Part shown: in pieces, positions 51,588 through 60,299 of the stretch | Layout: the number at the start of each line of letters is the position of its first letter | Numbering within the stretch: the stretch's first letter is position 1 | NCBI GenBank assembly: GCA_031386985.1 | Contig: JANNCV010000044.1 | Location: forward strand, 62,001 to 126,000 | Direction of reading: 5' to 3' | Source: JANJUB01 sp031386985 | Lineage (GTDB): Bacteria > Armatimonadota > Fimbriimonadia > Fimbriimonadales > Fimbriimonadaceae | Length of the DNA stretch: 64,000 nt | Notes under the pieces: generated by a model | Seen by the model: only the letters and a program-made list of their open reading frames with translations | Database searches by the model: none | Told to the model about the DNA's origin: nothing | Program-made: the position numbers and the translations under genes

Positions 51588-53270
51588 ATGGATCGTTCGC
51601 TTCCCGCTATGCTCAGAGAGCGTGCCCAAAGGTGGCCTGAAAAAACTGCCATGCGGTACCCAGATGGCAAAGAATTCAAGTCGCTAACCGTTCGCGAACT
51701 TGAGAAAACCGCCCGCTCGTACGCGGCCGCCTTGCGAAACTTGGGAGTTAAGCGCGGCGATCGCGTCGCCCTTCAGAGCGAGAATTGCATTGAGTGGTCC
51801 CTCGTTGATTGGGGTTGCCAGGGTTTAGGGGCGATACTTGTGCCCATATACCCGACGCTACCGGCTGATCAATCCGCGTTTATTGTCCAAGATTCGGAAT
51901 CTTCGTTGATAATCTCTGGCTCGGTTGAACAGCAATCCAAGGTTGCCGGTCTGACCTTGACGAAGAAACTTGTCCACGAGCTTGCCGAGGCCGCGAAGAC
52001 GGCGGAAATGTCAGACGAAGATTGGGAAAGCGAGGTTGACAACGCCGATCCCGATGATGTTGCGACGTTTATTTACACTAGTGGAACGACAGGGAATCCG
52101 AAAGGTGTAATGCTCACCCATCGCAACTTCATCCATGTTGCGAAATATGCGACTGATGAAATTGGTTTTCGAGAGGGTGACACCTTTCTCACCTTTCTCC
52201 CGATGTCCCACGTGTACGAACGCATCGTCGGCCAGTGCCTTCCCGTTTATTGCGGAGCGACTATTGTTTTTTCGAAGGGACTCGCATCCCTCGCCAGCGA
52301 AATGTTGACGATAAAACCGACGATTATGCTCTGTGTGCCGCGCTTCCTTGAGGCAACGATGAATAAAATTCTCGACGGAGTAAAGAAGCAACCACCCATT
52401 CAGCAAAAGCTTTTTGGATGGGCACTTTCCCAAGGCGCAAAACGAGCAGACGGGGGCTTCGCGCCCTTCGCCGGGCTGCTTGATATGCTAGTCGGAGCGA
52501 AGATTCGCGAGAAAACTGGGGGGAACATCCGGTTTTTCGTGTCGGGCGGCGCGGCACTGCCTCCGCACGTCGCTCGGTTTTATCTCGCGTTTCGGCTGTG
52601 TGTTTTGCAAGGTTACGGCCTCACCGAAACCACGGGTGGCTCGGCGGTGAACCATTTAGACAACAATAAGTATTGGACCGTAGGCGAACCGCTAGGAATG
52701 GAGTGCAAAATCGCCGAGGACGGGGAAATTTTGCTGCGCGGCCCCGGAATCATGAAGGGTTACTACAACCAACCCGAGGCCACCGCTCAGGCGATTGATG
52801 CGGAAGGCTGGTTTCACACCGGTGACATTGGGGAGTTTGAAGGCAAGAGCCTGAAAATCACGGACCGAAAAAAGGACATCCTGGTTTTGGCAAACGGAAA
52901 AAACATCGCCCCCCAAGTGATCGAAAACAAGCTCAAGCAATGCCCCTATATCCAAGAAGTCGTGCTGTTTGGAGATGGGAATGAATACGTTTATGGGTTG
53001 ATTATTCCGAATTTTGAGCGGTTGCGAGCAGATCTTGACTTGGCCGGAACAGACGAAGAACTTGTCGCAAATGAATCTGCTAAAGCCAAGATGAAATCGG
53101 AGATAGACGTCGTGAACAAATCTTTAGCTGACTTCGAGAAGGTCAAGAAACACGCATTGGTTGCGGCTCAGTTCTCGATTGAAACGGGGGAGCTAACGCC
53201 AAGTTTGAAGGTTAAGCGGAAGGTGGTTAAGGAGCGATTTGCGGCTGTCCTAGACGGTCTCACCAAATAA
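51588..53270 (+). CDS. fadD: Long-chain fatty acid-CoA ligase (AMP-binding)
   Basis: The 560-residue protein activates fatty acids by way of acyl-AMP. It shows the P-loop YTSGTTGNPKGVMLTH (from about residue 163), the central GYGLTETTGG, GWFHTGDIGEFEG and the C-terminal swing motif ITDRKKDILVLANGKNIAP. The pattern and the FAA1/LC-FACS-like region around FLTFLPMSHVYERIVGQ fit long-chain ligases of the FadD15 type. No other fatty-acid genes are adjacent. Confidence 0.9.
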   Translation: MDRSLPAMLRERAQRWPEKTAMRYPDGKEFKSLTVRELEKTARSYAAALRNLGVKRGDRVALQSENCIEWSLVDWGCQGLGAILVPIYPTLPADQSAFIVQDSESSLIISGSVEQQSKVAGLTLTKKLVHELAEAAKTAEMSDEDWESEVDNADPDDVATFIYTSGTTGNPKGVMLTHRNFIHVAKYATDEIGFREGDTFLTFLPMSHVYERIVGQCLPVYCGATIVFSKGLASLASEMLTIKPTIMLCVPRFLEATMNKILDGVKKQPPIQQKLFGWALSQGAKRADGGFAPFAGLLDMLVGAKIREKTGGNIRFFVSGGAALPPHVARFYLAFRLCVLQGYGLTETTGGSAVNHLDNNKYWTVGEPLGMECKIAEDGEILLRGPGIMKGYYNQPEATAQAIDAEGWFHTGDIGEFEGKSLKITDRKKDILVLANGKNIAPQVIENKLKQCPYIQEVVLFGDGNEYVYGLIIPNFERLRADLDLAGTDEELVANESAKAKMKSEIDVVNKSLADFEKVKKHALVAAQFSIETGELTPSLKVKRKVVKERFAAVLDGLTK

Positions 53271-53354
53271 TCCTTCTACCTAACAATATACTGAATATCT
53301 CGCCGTGTTCGACATTTTGGTGGCTAGAAGTCGTCTAATACAAACACGATCACT

Positions 53355-56027
53355 ATGATTAAATCTTTGCGCCCCGTCGCATGCTTCGTTGCCATTCTCA
53401 CTGTTGCCGCTGGATTCGCGCAATCCGGTCTTTGGGTGGAACTTTCGGGTTCGAATGTCCCTACCAATCATAAAATTGACCAGGCTTTGAGGGTGTTTGG
53501 AAAGAACGCGGCCAAACTTACCCGGGCGATTCGCGCTAGGCAAAATATGCCGGCTAGCTATCAATTCTCCCTTCCGCAAACGATTACGTTAGCTAGAAAT
53601 GGCAAGGCGTTAGAGAAGAAAAGTTACGATCCCGGCGATATCACGTTGGTTTTCGATTCGAGCGGAGCCCGATCTTTCCCTACCGCTTACAAAGATTTGT
53701 TGCAGGACGTCTTCACCACGGCAAAGCCGACGCTTGACATCATTTTTGGACAGGCGGCCAATGCGGGGCCAGTCCTGGTCAAAAACTACGACGCCGATAT
53801 TGGAGATCGTGACGCCGTTGCGGGCGGCGCATTTCTGCCCAATAACGGTTCAGGACAACCCGAAATCAGATTCCCGGTTTATGTGAGCCCGGAAGCAACG
53901 GCTGTAAATTTCATTCACACGCTGTTGCTTGCCTATCTCGGCCCGAATGACTTCAGCTTTGATGCCTTTCAAGAAGGGGTCGTAAGGGCCGCCGTGATGA
54001 AAGCAGTACGCACCCCTGGGGCGCTTCCGGCCGCACTCGACTTGAATCTGGTGGATTCGGCGGTGCAAAACACCTACGACGTGGGCACTTTCTATGATTG
54101 GTACAACCAGAACGCCCTTGGCGGTCCGACGTTTATTGCGCCGAATCTGAAAGATGAGCCCCTTCCCGCAGGGGGCAGTTTGGGAGGCATTTATTTGCTT
54201 CGGTATCAGATGGCGGGCTCGGCTTGGCAAAAACTCATTGCCCAGAACTCAGGATTTATCAAGGAGTTCTTGCTCCGTTATTACGCCGACCCAAGCATAC
54301 GGAACAACGTTCCCGCATTGATAGCAGTTGGCCAGGTTGCCCTTGATGCCGTAACGGGAACGACTAACGCCAAGATCGAAGGAAAAACTTTTGCTCAATG
54401 GGCTTCGGAGCAGTTCATTTTGGATACGAAGCTCACAGTCGGGCCAAGGCTCTTAGTCCAACCGATTCCGATCACTAGTAGCCTTGGCGGCACTGACTTT
54501 GGTGTTTTTGACGTTAGCGCTACCTATTTCAACACGCTTCCTGGAGGAAACGAAGCCCTGCTTTCGGCAACGGCTTATCCCATTTTTTGGGACCAAACTT
54601 ACAATCGAGTCTTTCCCAGCGCTCAAGATGACCGTATGGATATTGCCGGCGCGTATGGCTCGGTCACCCCCAACTTTCCGGACATAAACGGAGGGCAACC
54701 TTATCGTTGCACGATTGATATTCCCGTTGGGGATCGTATCGCCCGGGCGTATGTTCCTGCCGGCTCAATCGCCACAGCCGTTAATCCTACCGAAAACAAC
54801 TGTTACGGAACGATCACGGGCTTAACCGTTGTTTCCGGCCAGGTCGTTCAGGTTCGGGTGAGCTCAGGGACGACCGTTTTGAGCACGATGACGGCGCGAA
54901 ACGGGGCTTTCGGCGGATTGATTGCCAGCAGTCTTTACACCGAATATGCCCGCTTGAAGGTCGAGGTTTTGCGGGCGAGCGTTGTTCAGTTGACCCGTTT
55001 TGTAAACAAGGGGCCGGGCTCCTTGGCTCTTGATCTACGCATCGGTGAGGGGCCGGTGTCAGTACCCCTGCTTAAAGGGATTCAGCTTGCAAGCTTCCCG
55101 ACAAGCCCAAACTCAACTAACCTATCTGACCTTCTGGGGCGCGCTCCGAATCAGATTCTTGCCGCGACATACGATTCTTCGGTCGCAGATTATTTACGGT
55201 ATCCAGATTTCAGCGGAATCGGTCGCGGTCAGGGCGCTTTTTTGCGAAACGAGGCTGCTTCTTCGTTGACGGTTAACGGGCAGAACGCCTCGGTTCCGTT
55301 TGCGATTGCCCTGAAACCAGGCTGGAACCTCATCGGGAATCCGCTTGGCGAAGTGGTTCCGACTTCGAAAATGCAGATCGTACGAACAACGGAATCTCCC
55401 AAGACATTCAGCGAAGCGAGCGGAGTGGATATTGATTCTTCGGTCTTTTCTTTTATTCGGGGAGCGAACGACGCGGCTTCGGGCGCGCCAGAAACAGGAA
55501 ATTACGCGATTGTGACCGTGCTCGAACCAGGCAAGGGCTATTTTGTGAGGTGCCTCGCTCCCGAAGGAGCGACGCTGATTTTGTTTCCTAGCACTTCGAT
55601 TTTTAGACCGGGCTTGGTTAGGCCCACGACGGGATGGCGCATAGAGGCCACGGTTACGGATGGACGCGATACGGCTCGGGCCCTCCTCGGAAAAACGCCA
55701 ACCGCAACGGGAAACTCGGGGCGAGAGGATTCGCTGATGCCGCCGCGACTTGTGGGAGGTTTAGCGGCTTCGTTAGAGGCAAGTGGAAATGATCATGCGG
55801 TTGATCTCAAGCATCAAGGAAGCAACGAGTCATTTACACTGAGGCTTGATTCGCTCAAGATTGGGGTTTGGTACAACTTGCGATTTGATGCTAAACGCGG
55901 GGGAGAACGGAACTTGAATGTTAGGAACTACTTGGAGTTTTTTAGTAAGAATATCAGAACACCGGGCGTTTATCGGTTCCGGGCGGACGCGCGGACCGTG
56001 CGCTTTGTAATCACGGAGGTGAGATAG
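53355..56027 (+). CDS. Large secreted protein, possibly a degenerate metallopeptidase
   Basis: The 890-residue protein has a signal peptide ending near GFAQ. Residues about 90-330 look like a peptidase domain, but where an HExxH would sit the sequence reads FIHTLLLAYLG (186-196), with the Glu in DAFQEGVVRAA at 207. If this is a gluzincin relative, the catalytic Glu and second His are lost. The middle is beta-rich, and KPGWNLIGNP (about 653-662) is a motif of secreted carbohydrate- or surface-linked proteins. The function is unknown. Its stop codon overlaps the next frame by one base. Confidence 0.6.
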   Translation: MIKSLRPVACFVAILTVAAGFAQSGLWVELSGSNVPTNHKIDQALRVFGKNAAKLTRAIRARQNMPASYQFSLPQTITLARNGKALEKKSYDPGDITLVFDSSGARSFPTAYKDLLQDVFTTAKPTLDIIFGQAANAGPVLVKNYDADIGDRDAVAGGAFLPNNGSGQPEIRFPVYVSPEATAVNFIHTLLLAYLGPNDFSFDAFQEGVVRAAVMKAVRTPGALPAALDLNLVDSAVQNTYDVGTFYDWYNQNALGGPTFIAPNLKDEPLPAGGSLGGIYLLRYQMAGSAWQKLIAQNSGFIKEFLLRYYADPSIRNNVPALIAVGQVALDAVTGTTNAKIEGKTFAQWASEQFILDTKLTVGPRLLVQPIPITSSLGGTDFGVFDVSATYFNTLPGGNEALLSATAYPIFWDQTYNRVFPSAQDDRMDIAGAYGSVTPNFPDINGGQPYRCTIDIPVGDRIARAYVPAGSIATAVNPTENNCYGTITGLTVVSGQVVQVRVSSGTTVLSTMTARNGAFGGLIASSLYTEYARLKVEVLRASVVQLTRFVNKGPGSLALDLRIGEGPVSVPLLKGIQLASFPTSPNSTNLSDLLGRAPNQILAATYDSSVADYLRYPDFSGIGRGQGAFLRNEAASSLTVNGQNASVPFAIALKPGWNLIGNPLGEVVPTSKMQIVRTTESPKTFSEASGVDIDSSVFSFIRGANDAASGAPETGNYAIVTVLEPGKGYFVRCLAPEGATLILFPSTSIFRPGLVRPTTGWRIEATVTDGRDTARALLGKTPTATGNSGREDSLMPPRLVGGLAASLEASGNDHAVDLKHQGSNESFTLRLDSLKIGVWYNLRFDAKRGGERNLNVRNYLEFFSKNIRTPGVYRFRADARTVRFVITEVR

Positions 56028-57097
56028 TGAAGCTACTCCCCGTGGCTGGGGTGTCTTCGCCCGAGAGTGCATGTTGCCCAATAGGTTGCAACCCCTCGGA
56101 CAAAGGCGGGAAGCACGAAGAAAACCTTGGGCATGAGTTTTCTTGGTTGCAACTCAGCGAACTCCAAACCTCCGAGCCCCCGGATTTCCGAGCGAAGGGT
56201 TTTGTACCACCTCCCGTCCCTCGTCGCCGAAACTTTAACTACCGCCTTCGCGCTATCTATCTTTTTTTGTTACTCTTGATGATTGCGGCTTGCGGTGGAG
56301 GAGGGGGCGGAGGCGGAACTACGGCAACGCTTGTCGGGCGGGTTTTGGATGTGAAGACGGGCGGCCCCATCGCTCCCAGAGCCACCGTTCAGGTTGGCAC
56401 TCAAACGGTTCAGACCGAGGTGGATGGGTCGTTTCAACTGGCAGTTACGGCGGGGACGACTGGCGTAACGGTTGACGCCAACACGTACGGCGCATTTACC
56501 TTTACTTTCCCGGCAGCGGCGGATGTTACGGATGTTGGTGATCTTTGGGTGGGGCCTCAGAAAGTGCGCCTAACCGGGCGGGTTTTGAACTCCAGTAATT
56601 CCAATGCGATTGCAGGCGCGACGGTGAGTTTTGCGGGCCGCAAAGGCGTCACGAACTCGGTGGGAACCTATGTTTTGAACGATGTCGCTTACTCTTCGGC
56701 AAATCTTGCGGCGTTTTGGGGCATCGTGGGGACCTCGAAGGCAATTGGGTTTTTCAAGGTTGATTTCACGGCGCAAGGAAAATCGGCGGTCTCAGGAACG
56801 GTCACTTTAGATGATTTACGGATGACTCCGCAAGGCGATTCGAACCCACCGCCCTTTCCCTTCACGCTATGGGGCCGGATTTCTCCAAGCGCGAGTGCTC
56901 CCGGAACCATCGTTACTCTAAAACTTTCGGGAACTCCCGTTCGTATTTTCAATGTTGGATCAGATGGAGCGTATTATTTCTGGGTGTTACCTGGTTCTTA
57001 CACGATTGAAGCTGTGAACGGAGCCTTGACCGGGAGCAACTCAGCGATACTTACACAAACCAATCAGGTCATTCAAAAAGATGTATCGCTCAACTAA
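56027..57097 (+). CDS. Lipoprotein with carboxypeptidase-regulatory-like domains; unusual N-terminus
   Basis: The frame opens with a GTG overlapping the previous stop codon and encodes 356 residues. A lipobox (LFLLLLMIAAC, Cys89) lies far inside. The codons before it hold no good start except a TTG at 56147, so the first 70-odd residues may not be translated. After a Gly-rich linker there are three beta-sandwich modules, for example LVGRVLDVKTGGPIAPRATV and LTGRVLNSSNSNAIAGATVS, typical of carboxypeptidase-regulatory-like domains. It overlaps the next gene by 17 bases. Confidence 0.65.
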   Translation: MKLLPVAGVSSPESACCPIGCNPSDKGGKHEENLGHEFSWLQLSELQTSEPPDFRAKGFVPPPVPRRRNFNYRLRAIYLFLLLLMIAACGGGGGGGGTTATLVGRVLDVKTGGPIAPRATVQVGTQTVQTEVDGSFQLAVTAGTTGVTVDANTYGAFTFTFPAAADVTDVGDLWVGPQKVRLTGRVLNSSNSNAIAGATVSFAGRKGVTNSVGTYVLNDVAYSSANLAAFWGIVGTSKAIGFFKVDFTAQGKSAVSGTVTLDDLRMTPQGDSNPPPFPFTLWGRISPSASAPGTIVTLKLSGTPVRIFNVGSDGAYYFWVLPGSYTIEAVNGALTGSNSAILTQTNQVIQKDVSLN

Positions 57098-58472
57098 ATT
57101 TCTCCTTTACACGGTGGGAATCGGCGCATTTGCGGCAGGAGCGATCTGGGGATTTCCCCTCCTCGCCAAGGACGCTTTCGCCGAGTTCAAGGAAGGCAGC
57201 GGGCCCTTGGGCGGTTCAACCGGCGTTCAAGTAACCGACGCCGAGATGACGATTTACGAGGGAGACAAACTTGTCACCAGCGCGAAAGTTGACACGATTA
57301 ACATCCGAAAAGATCGGCAATTGTTTGACTTTTTGGGAGTTGTTGGAACCTCCGGGGATGGAAAGGATCGAGTTGATTTCAGCGGCAAAACGGCGGAGTA
57401 CGACTCCATGTCCGAAACGATGAAGTTTCAAAGCGGCGTTCGACTGAAGGGCTCAAACTACGATTTGTTTGCGGATAAGCTTACGGTTGACGATAAGTTC
57501 AAGAACTTGCAGATTCCGGGGCAAGCAAAGGGTACGGTTGAAGGCGGCAAGTTTTCGGCAAAAGAGACGAAGCTCAAGTTCAAAGAAGGCACTTTTACGA
57601 CGGGCAAAGTGAATTGGAAGGGCACGTTGCCGAAGGTTTATCAGGACGGTTCGCCGATTCAAAGTGTCCCCAAAACCCCTTGGGATATTGAAGGTGTCAG
57701 TAGCAAGGGTTCGAAGAAAGGAGTTCTGGTTTTCACACAGGCGCGAGCTAGCGATGGGGATCAGCTCATTCGCGCTAGAAACGTTGAATACGATCAGAAG
57801 CAGGACATCATGGTGGCGACAGGGCCGGCTTACTACTACAGCGCCGATGTGAACCTAGTGGCGGATAAGATCACGATTTATCGCAAAGACAAGCGGGTGG
57901 TTTTGACCGGTGACGTTAGGATGCTTGTTAAGCCGAAAGCTCAGGCGGATTTGAATGAGGATGTTATTCCGCCGTTCCGTCCGGATGTTCCCGACGAAGT
58001 TTCAGCGGGCCGGCCAACTCCGCCAACGTCGGAAGAGGTTTCGCAGCAGAAAGACCTTGACGACGCCCTTCGCTCGGGCAAAACAATTCGAGATTATCCG
58101 GCCTTGGTGAAGGCGACCCAGGTTGTGTATTTCTATGCCAAGGGCGATAAACATGCCGATATTTCGGGCTCACCAGAGTGCTTGCAGGATTTCCCGGGCG
58201 GACGTTGGCGGCGCATCGTTTCGCACACGGCGAAATATGATGGCGAGAAGGAACTTTTGAAGCTGATGAGTGCGGAAGGCAAATCCGACGTTCGCCTCAA
58301 GACTTCGATCGGCGATGACCTGAAGGCGGATTGGTTTGAGGTCTCAACTAATGAATCGGAAGATGATTCGCAGGATTGGGAAGGAGCCAACGTACGCGGC
58401 AAGTTCATGGTGGACGATGCTGAGGTTCCCAAAAGGAACCCGCCGCCTGATCCGGCGAAGTCGGGCGGGTAA
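57081..58472 (+). CDS. OstA/LptA-like envelope protein
   Basis: The 463-residue protein has an N-terminal membrane anchor (TKFLLYTVGIGAFAAGAIWG). Repeated OstA-type beta segments follow: VDFSGKTAEYDSMSETMKFQ, VRLKGSNYDLFADKLTVDD and, later, ARNVEYDQKQDIMVATGPAY with VNLVADKITIYRKDKRVVL. This jelly-roll pattern is that of LptA/LptC, which carry lipopolysaccharide through the periplasm. The organism may use it for another outer-membrane lipid. The middle also holds an insertion with a Pro-rich loop. Confidence 0.75.
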   Translation: MYRSTKFLLYTVGIGAFAAGAIWGFPLLAKDAFAEFKEGSGPLGGSTGVQVTDAEMTIYEGDKLVTSAKVDTINIRKDRQLFDFLGVVGTSGDGKDRVDFSGKTAEYDSMSETMKFQSGVRLKGSNYDLFADKLTVDDKFKNLQIPGQAKGTVEGGKFSAKETKLKFKEGTFTTGKVNWKGTLPKVYQDGSPIQSVPKTPWDIEGVSSKGSKKGVLVFTQARASDGDQLIRARNVEYDQKQDIMVATGPAYYYSADVNLVADKITIYRKDKRVVLTGDVRMLVKPKAQADLNEDVIPPFRPDVPDEVSAGRPTPPTSEEVSQQKDLDDALRSGKTIRDYPALVKATQVVYFYAKGDKHADISGSPECLQDFPGGRWRRIVSHTAKYDGEKELLKLMSAEGKSDVRLKTSIGDDLKADWFEVSTNESEDDSQDWEGANVRGKFMVDDAEVPKRNPPPDPAKSGG

Positions 58473-58497
58473 GACGGCCTGGTGTACAAATTCAGTG

Positions 58498-58719
58498 ATG
58501 GATTATCGCGAGCGAATCGTCATTGTCCCGGAGATTCGGTTCGGCAAGCTGACTATCAAAGGCACGCGGGTCGCTGTTGCGGATGTGCTGGAGTACATGG
58601 CTGGAGGCGACACTGAGGAAGACGTGCTCACGAACTTTCCTCAACTTGTTGCCGAAGACGTGCGGGCATGCCTTGCCTTTGCGGCCGACCGTGAGCGGCA
58701 TGCGCGAATCGCCGAATGA
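58498..58719 (+). CDS. DUF433 (VapB-like) antitoxin
   Basis: From the ATG at 58498 the protein is 73 residues and matches DUF433: IVIVPEIRFGKLTIKGTRVA and VADVLEYMAGGDTEEDVLTN followed by FPQLVAEDVRACLAFAA. These proteins bind DNA through a helix-turn-helix and neutralise PIN-like toxins. A longer frame upstream is a shadow of the OstA-like gene. It overlaps the toxin frame by 4 bases (ATGA). Confidence 0.85.
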   Translation: MDYRERIVIVPEIRFGKLTIKGTRVAVADVLEYMAGGDTEEDVLTNFPQLVAEDVRACLAFAADRERHARIAE

Positions 58720-59115
58720 AGCAGATACTAGTTGATGAGAACTTGCCGCCAGGTTTAACTAGCGTGTTTGAGCTTGCTGGAATTTCTGCACAGCATCTGC
58801 ATGCGTTGGGATTCGCAGGCAGATCGGATAGCATCCTGTGGACTCAAGCTATTCTTCTGGACGCGGCAATAGCCACCAAGGACGCCGACTTCATTGATCT
58901 TGCCGCGATTCGGAACGAGGGGGCAGGTGGTGCTCTTCAAGGTTGGCAACATGCGAATTGGTGAAGTGCTGCGCTTTGCTGCTCGGCATGCGGAGATTAT
59001 CGCCGAATTCCTGGCCAGTGGGGATCAAGTGATCGTACTTAGACGTTGTCTTGTCGAACTCGCCTTAAATTCAAACCACCGATTTTATACTCTGGGTAAG
59101 CTCCACTCATGTTGA
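58716..59115 (+). pseudogene. DUF5615 PIN-like toxin with a frameshift
   Basis: The first part encodes MKQILVDENLPPGLTSVFEL through ATKDADFIDLAAIRNEG, a DUF5615 N-terminal half with its acidic residues. At the run of five G (58919-58923) the frame changes: the first frame ends in nonsense at 58964, while the +1 frame continues as QVVLFKVGNMRIGEVLRFAA and HAEIIAEFLASGDQVIVL, the expected C-terminal half. One extra G explains this. Corrected, the protein would be about 132 residues. It could be an inactivating mutation, a sequencing error or programmed slippage. Confidence 0.8.
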
Positions 59116-59852
59116 TTGAAGCGATTCTATGCGCCAACCTAGTTGCGCCACAAGAGTGGACAAAAATGTTCGATGGCAAGACCTTAAATGGTTGGACCGC
59201 GAAGATTAAAGGCTACGATTTGGGCGACAACTTTGCCAACACATTCCGGGTTTCGCACGGCACGATTCAGGTGAACTACGATGGCTATGGGCCCAAATTC
59301 TTGGATCGGTTTGGTCACCTCTATTATAAGAATCCGTATTCAAATTACACGATGAGATTAGAGTATCGCTTTACCGGAAAGCAGTTGCCCGATGGCCCCG
59401 GTTGGGCTTATCAGAACTCTGGCGTGATGATCCACTGCCAGGAGCCCAAGACGATTCTGAAGGATCAAGATTTTCCCATCTCATCGGAGGTTCAGCTTTT
59501 GGGCGGCGATGTAGACGGTCCACGCTTTACGGGAAATCTTTGCACTCCGGGCACCAACGTCGTTATGGATGGAAAGCTCGTGACGCGGCACTGCACGGAT
59601 TCGATTATTCCGGCAGTGAAGGGTGACGTCTGGGTGAAAGCGGAGATTGAATGTCATGCCGATGGCAAAGTCATCCACCGGATAAACGGGCAGCAGGCCA
59701 TCGGTTACTCACAAATACAATATGACCCGGCGGACGCCCAGGCCAAGCTTTTCATCAAGGGCACAAATCTGCTAATCGCGGGTGGCTATGTTTCGCTCCA
59801 ATCCGAAAGCCATCCGGTCGAATTCCGGAACATTGAGATTCGGGGCCTCTAA
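59109..59852 (+). CDS. DUF1080 domain protein (3-keto-disaccharide hydrolase-like)
   Basis: The 247-residue protein has the DUF1080 hallmarks: EWTKMFDGKTLNGWTAKIKG at the start, LEYRFTGKQLPDGPGWAYQN and SGVMIHCQEP, then GYVSLQSESHPVEFRNIEIR at the end. The fold is a concanavalin-like jelly roll that binds or hydrolyses sugars. Only a weak hydrophobic N-terminus is visible, so its location is uncertain. It overlaps the phosphatase gene's start region without a gap. Confidence 0.88.
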   Translation: MLIEAILCANLVAPQEWTKMFDGKTLNGWTAKIKGYDLGDNFANTFRVSHGTIQVNYDGYGPKFLDRFGHLYYKNPYSNYTMRLEYRFTGKQLPDGPGWAYQNSGVMIHCQEPKTILKDQDFPISSEVQLLGGDVDGPRFTGNLCTPGTNVVMDGKLVTRHCTDSIIPAVKGDVWVKAEIECHADGKVIHRINGQQAIGYSQIQYDPADAQAKLFIKGTNLLIAGGYVSLQSESHPVEFRNIEIRGL

Positions 59853-60299
59853 GTGAAGATTCTCTTTGTATGCCTCGGCAACATTTGTCGAAGCCCCATG
59901 GCCGAAGAAATACTTCGATTTCAGTTAGCCGATGCCGGTCTAAGTGACCATATCACGGTTGACTCAGCGGGCACGGGCGACTGGCACTCCGGCGAGACGG
60001 CCGATCCTCGAACGATTGAGATTCTGGCCAATCACGGCATCCGGTGCGCTTGTATCTCCCGTCAACTTCGGCGTGAGGACTTTAACGATTTTGATCTCAT
60101 ACTCGCCATGGATCGTAAAAATTTTGCGGATATCCTGGCTTGGCCAGGCTCAATCCCAAGCAAGGTGCGACTCTTCATGCCGAATGATGTGGCCGACCCC
60201 TATTACGGCGGTCGTGAGGGTTACGAGAATATGTTTTACACCATCGAAACGGGTTGCGCCAATCTTCTTACCGAAATCAATGCGCCCGCTCGGGGATAA
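59853..60299 (+). CDS. Low-molecular-weight protein-tyrosine phosphatase
   Basis: The 148-residue enzyme has the P-loop CLGNICRS (Cys7 to Ser14) and the Asp in VADPYYGG as general acid. DSAGTGDWHSGE is also typical of the family. It removes phosphate from tyrosine or arginine residues; the substrate is unknown and no tyrosine kinase is near. It starts at GTG. Its 3' end overlaps motB, which runs in the opposite direction, by 23 bases. Confidence 0.92.
   Translation: MKILFVCLGNICRSPMAEEILRFQLADAGLSDHITVDSAGTGDWHSGETADPRTIEILANHGIRCACISRQLRREDFNDFDLILAMDRKNFADILAWPGSIPSKVRLFMPNDVADPYYGGREGYENMFYTIETGCANLLTEINAPARG

Noticed and set aside
53280..53579. 99-codon frame on the minus strand before and inside the secreted-protein gene
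   Set aside because: It is antisense to the signal peptide region of the gene at 53355 and shows no protein features.
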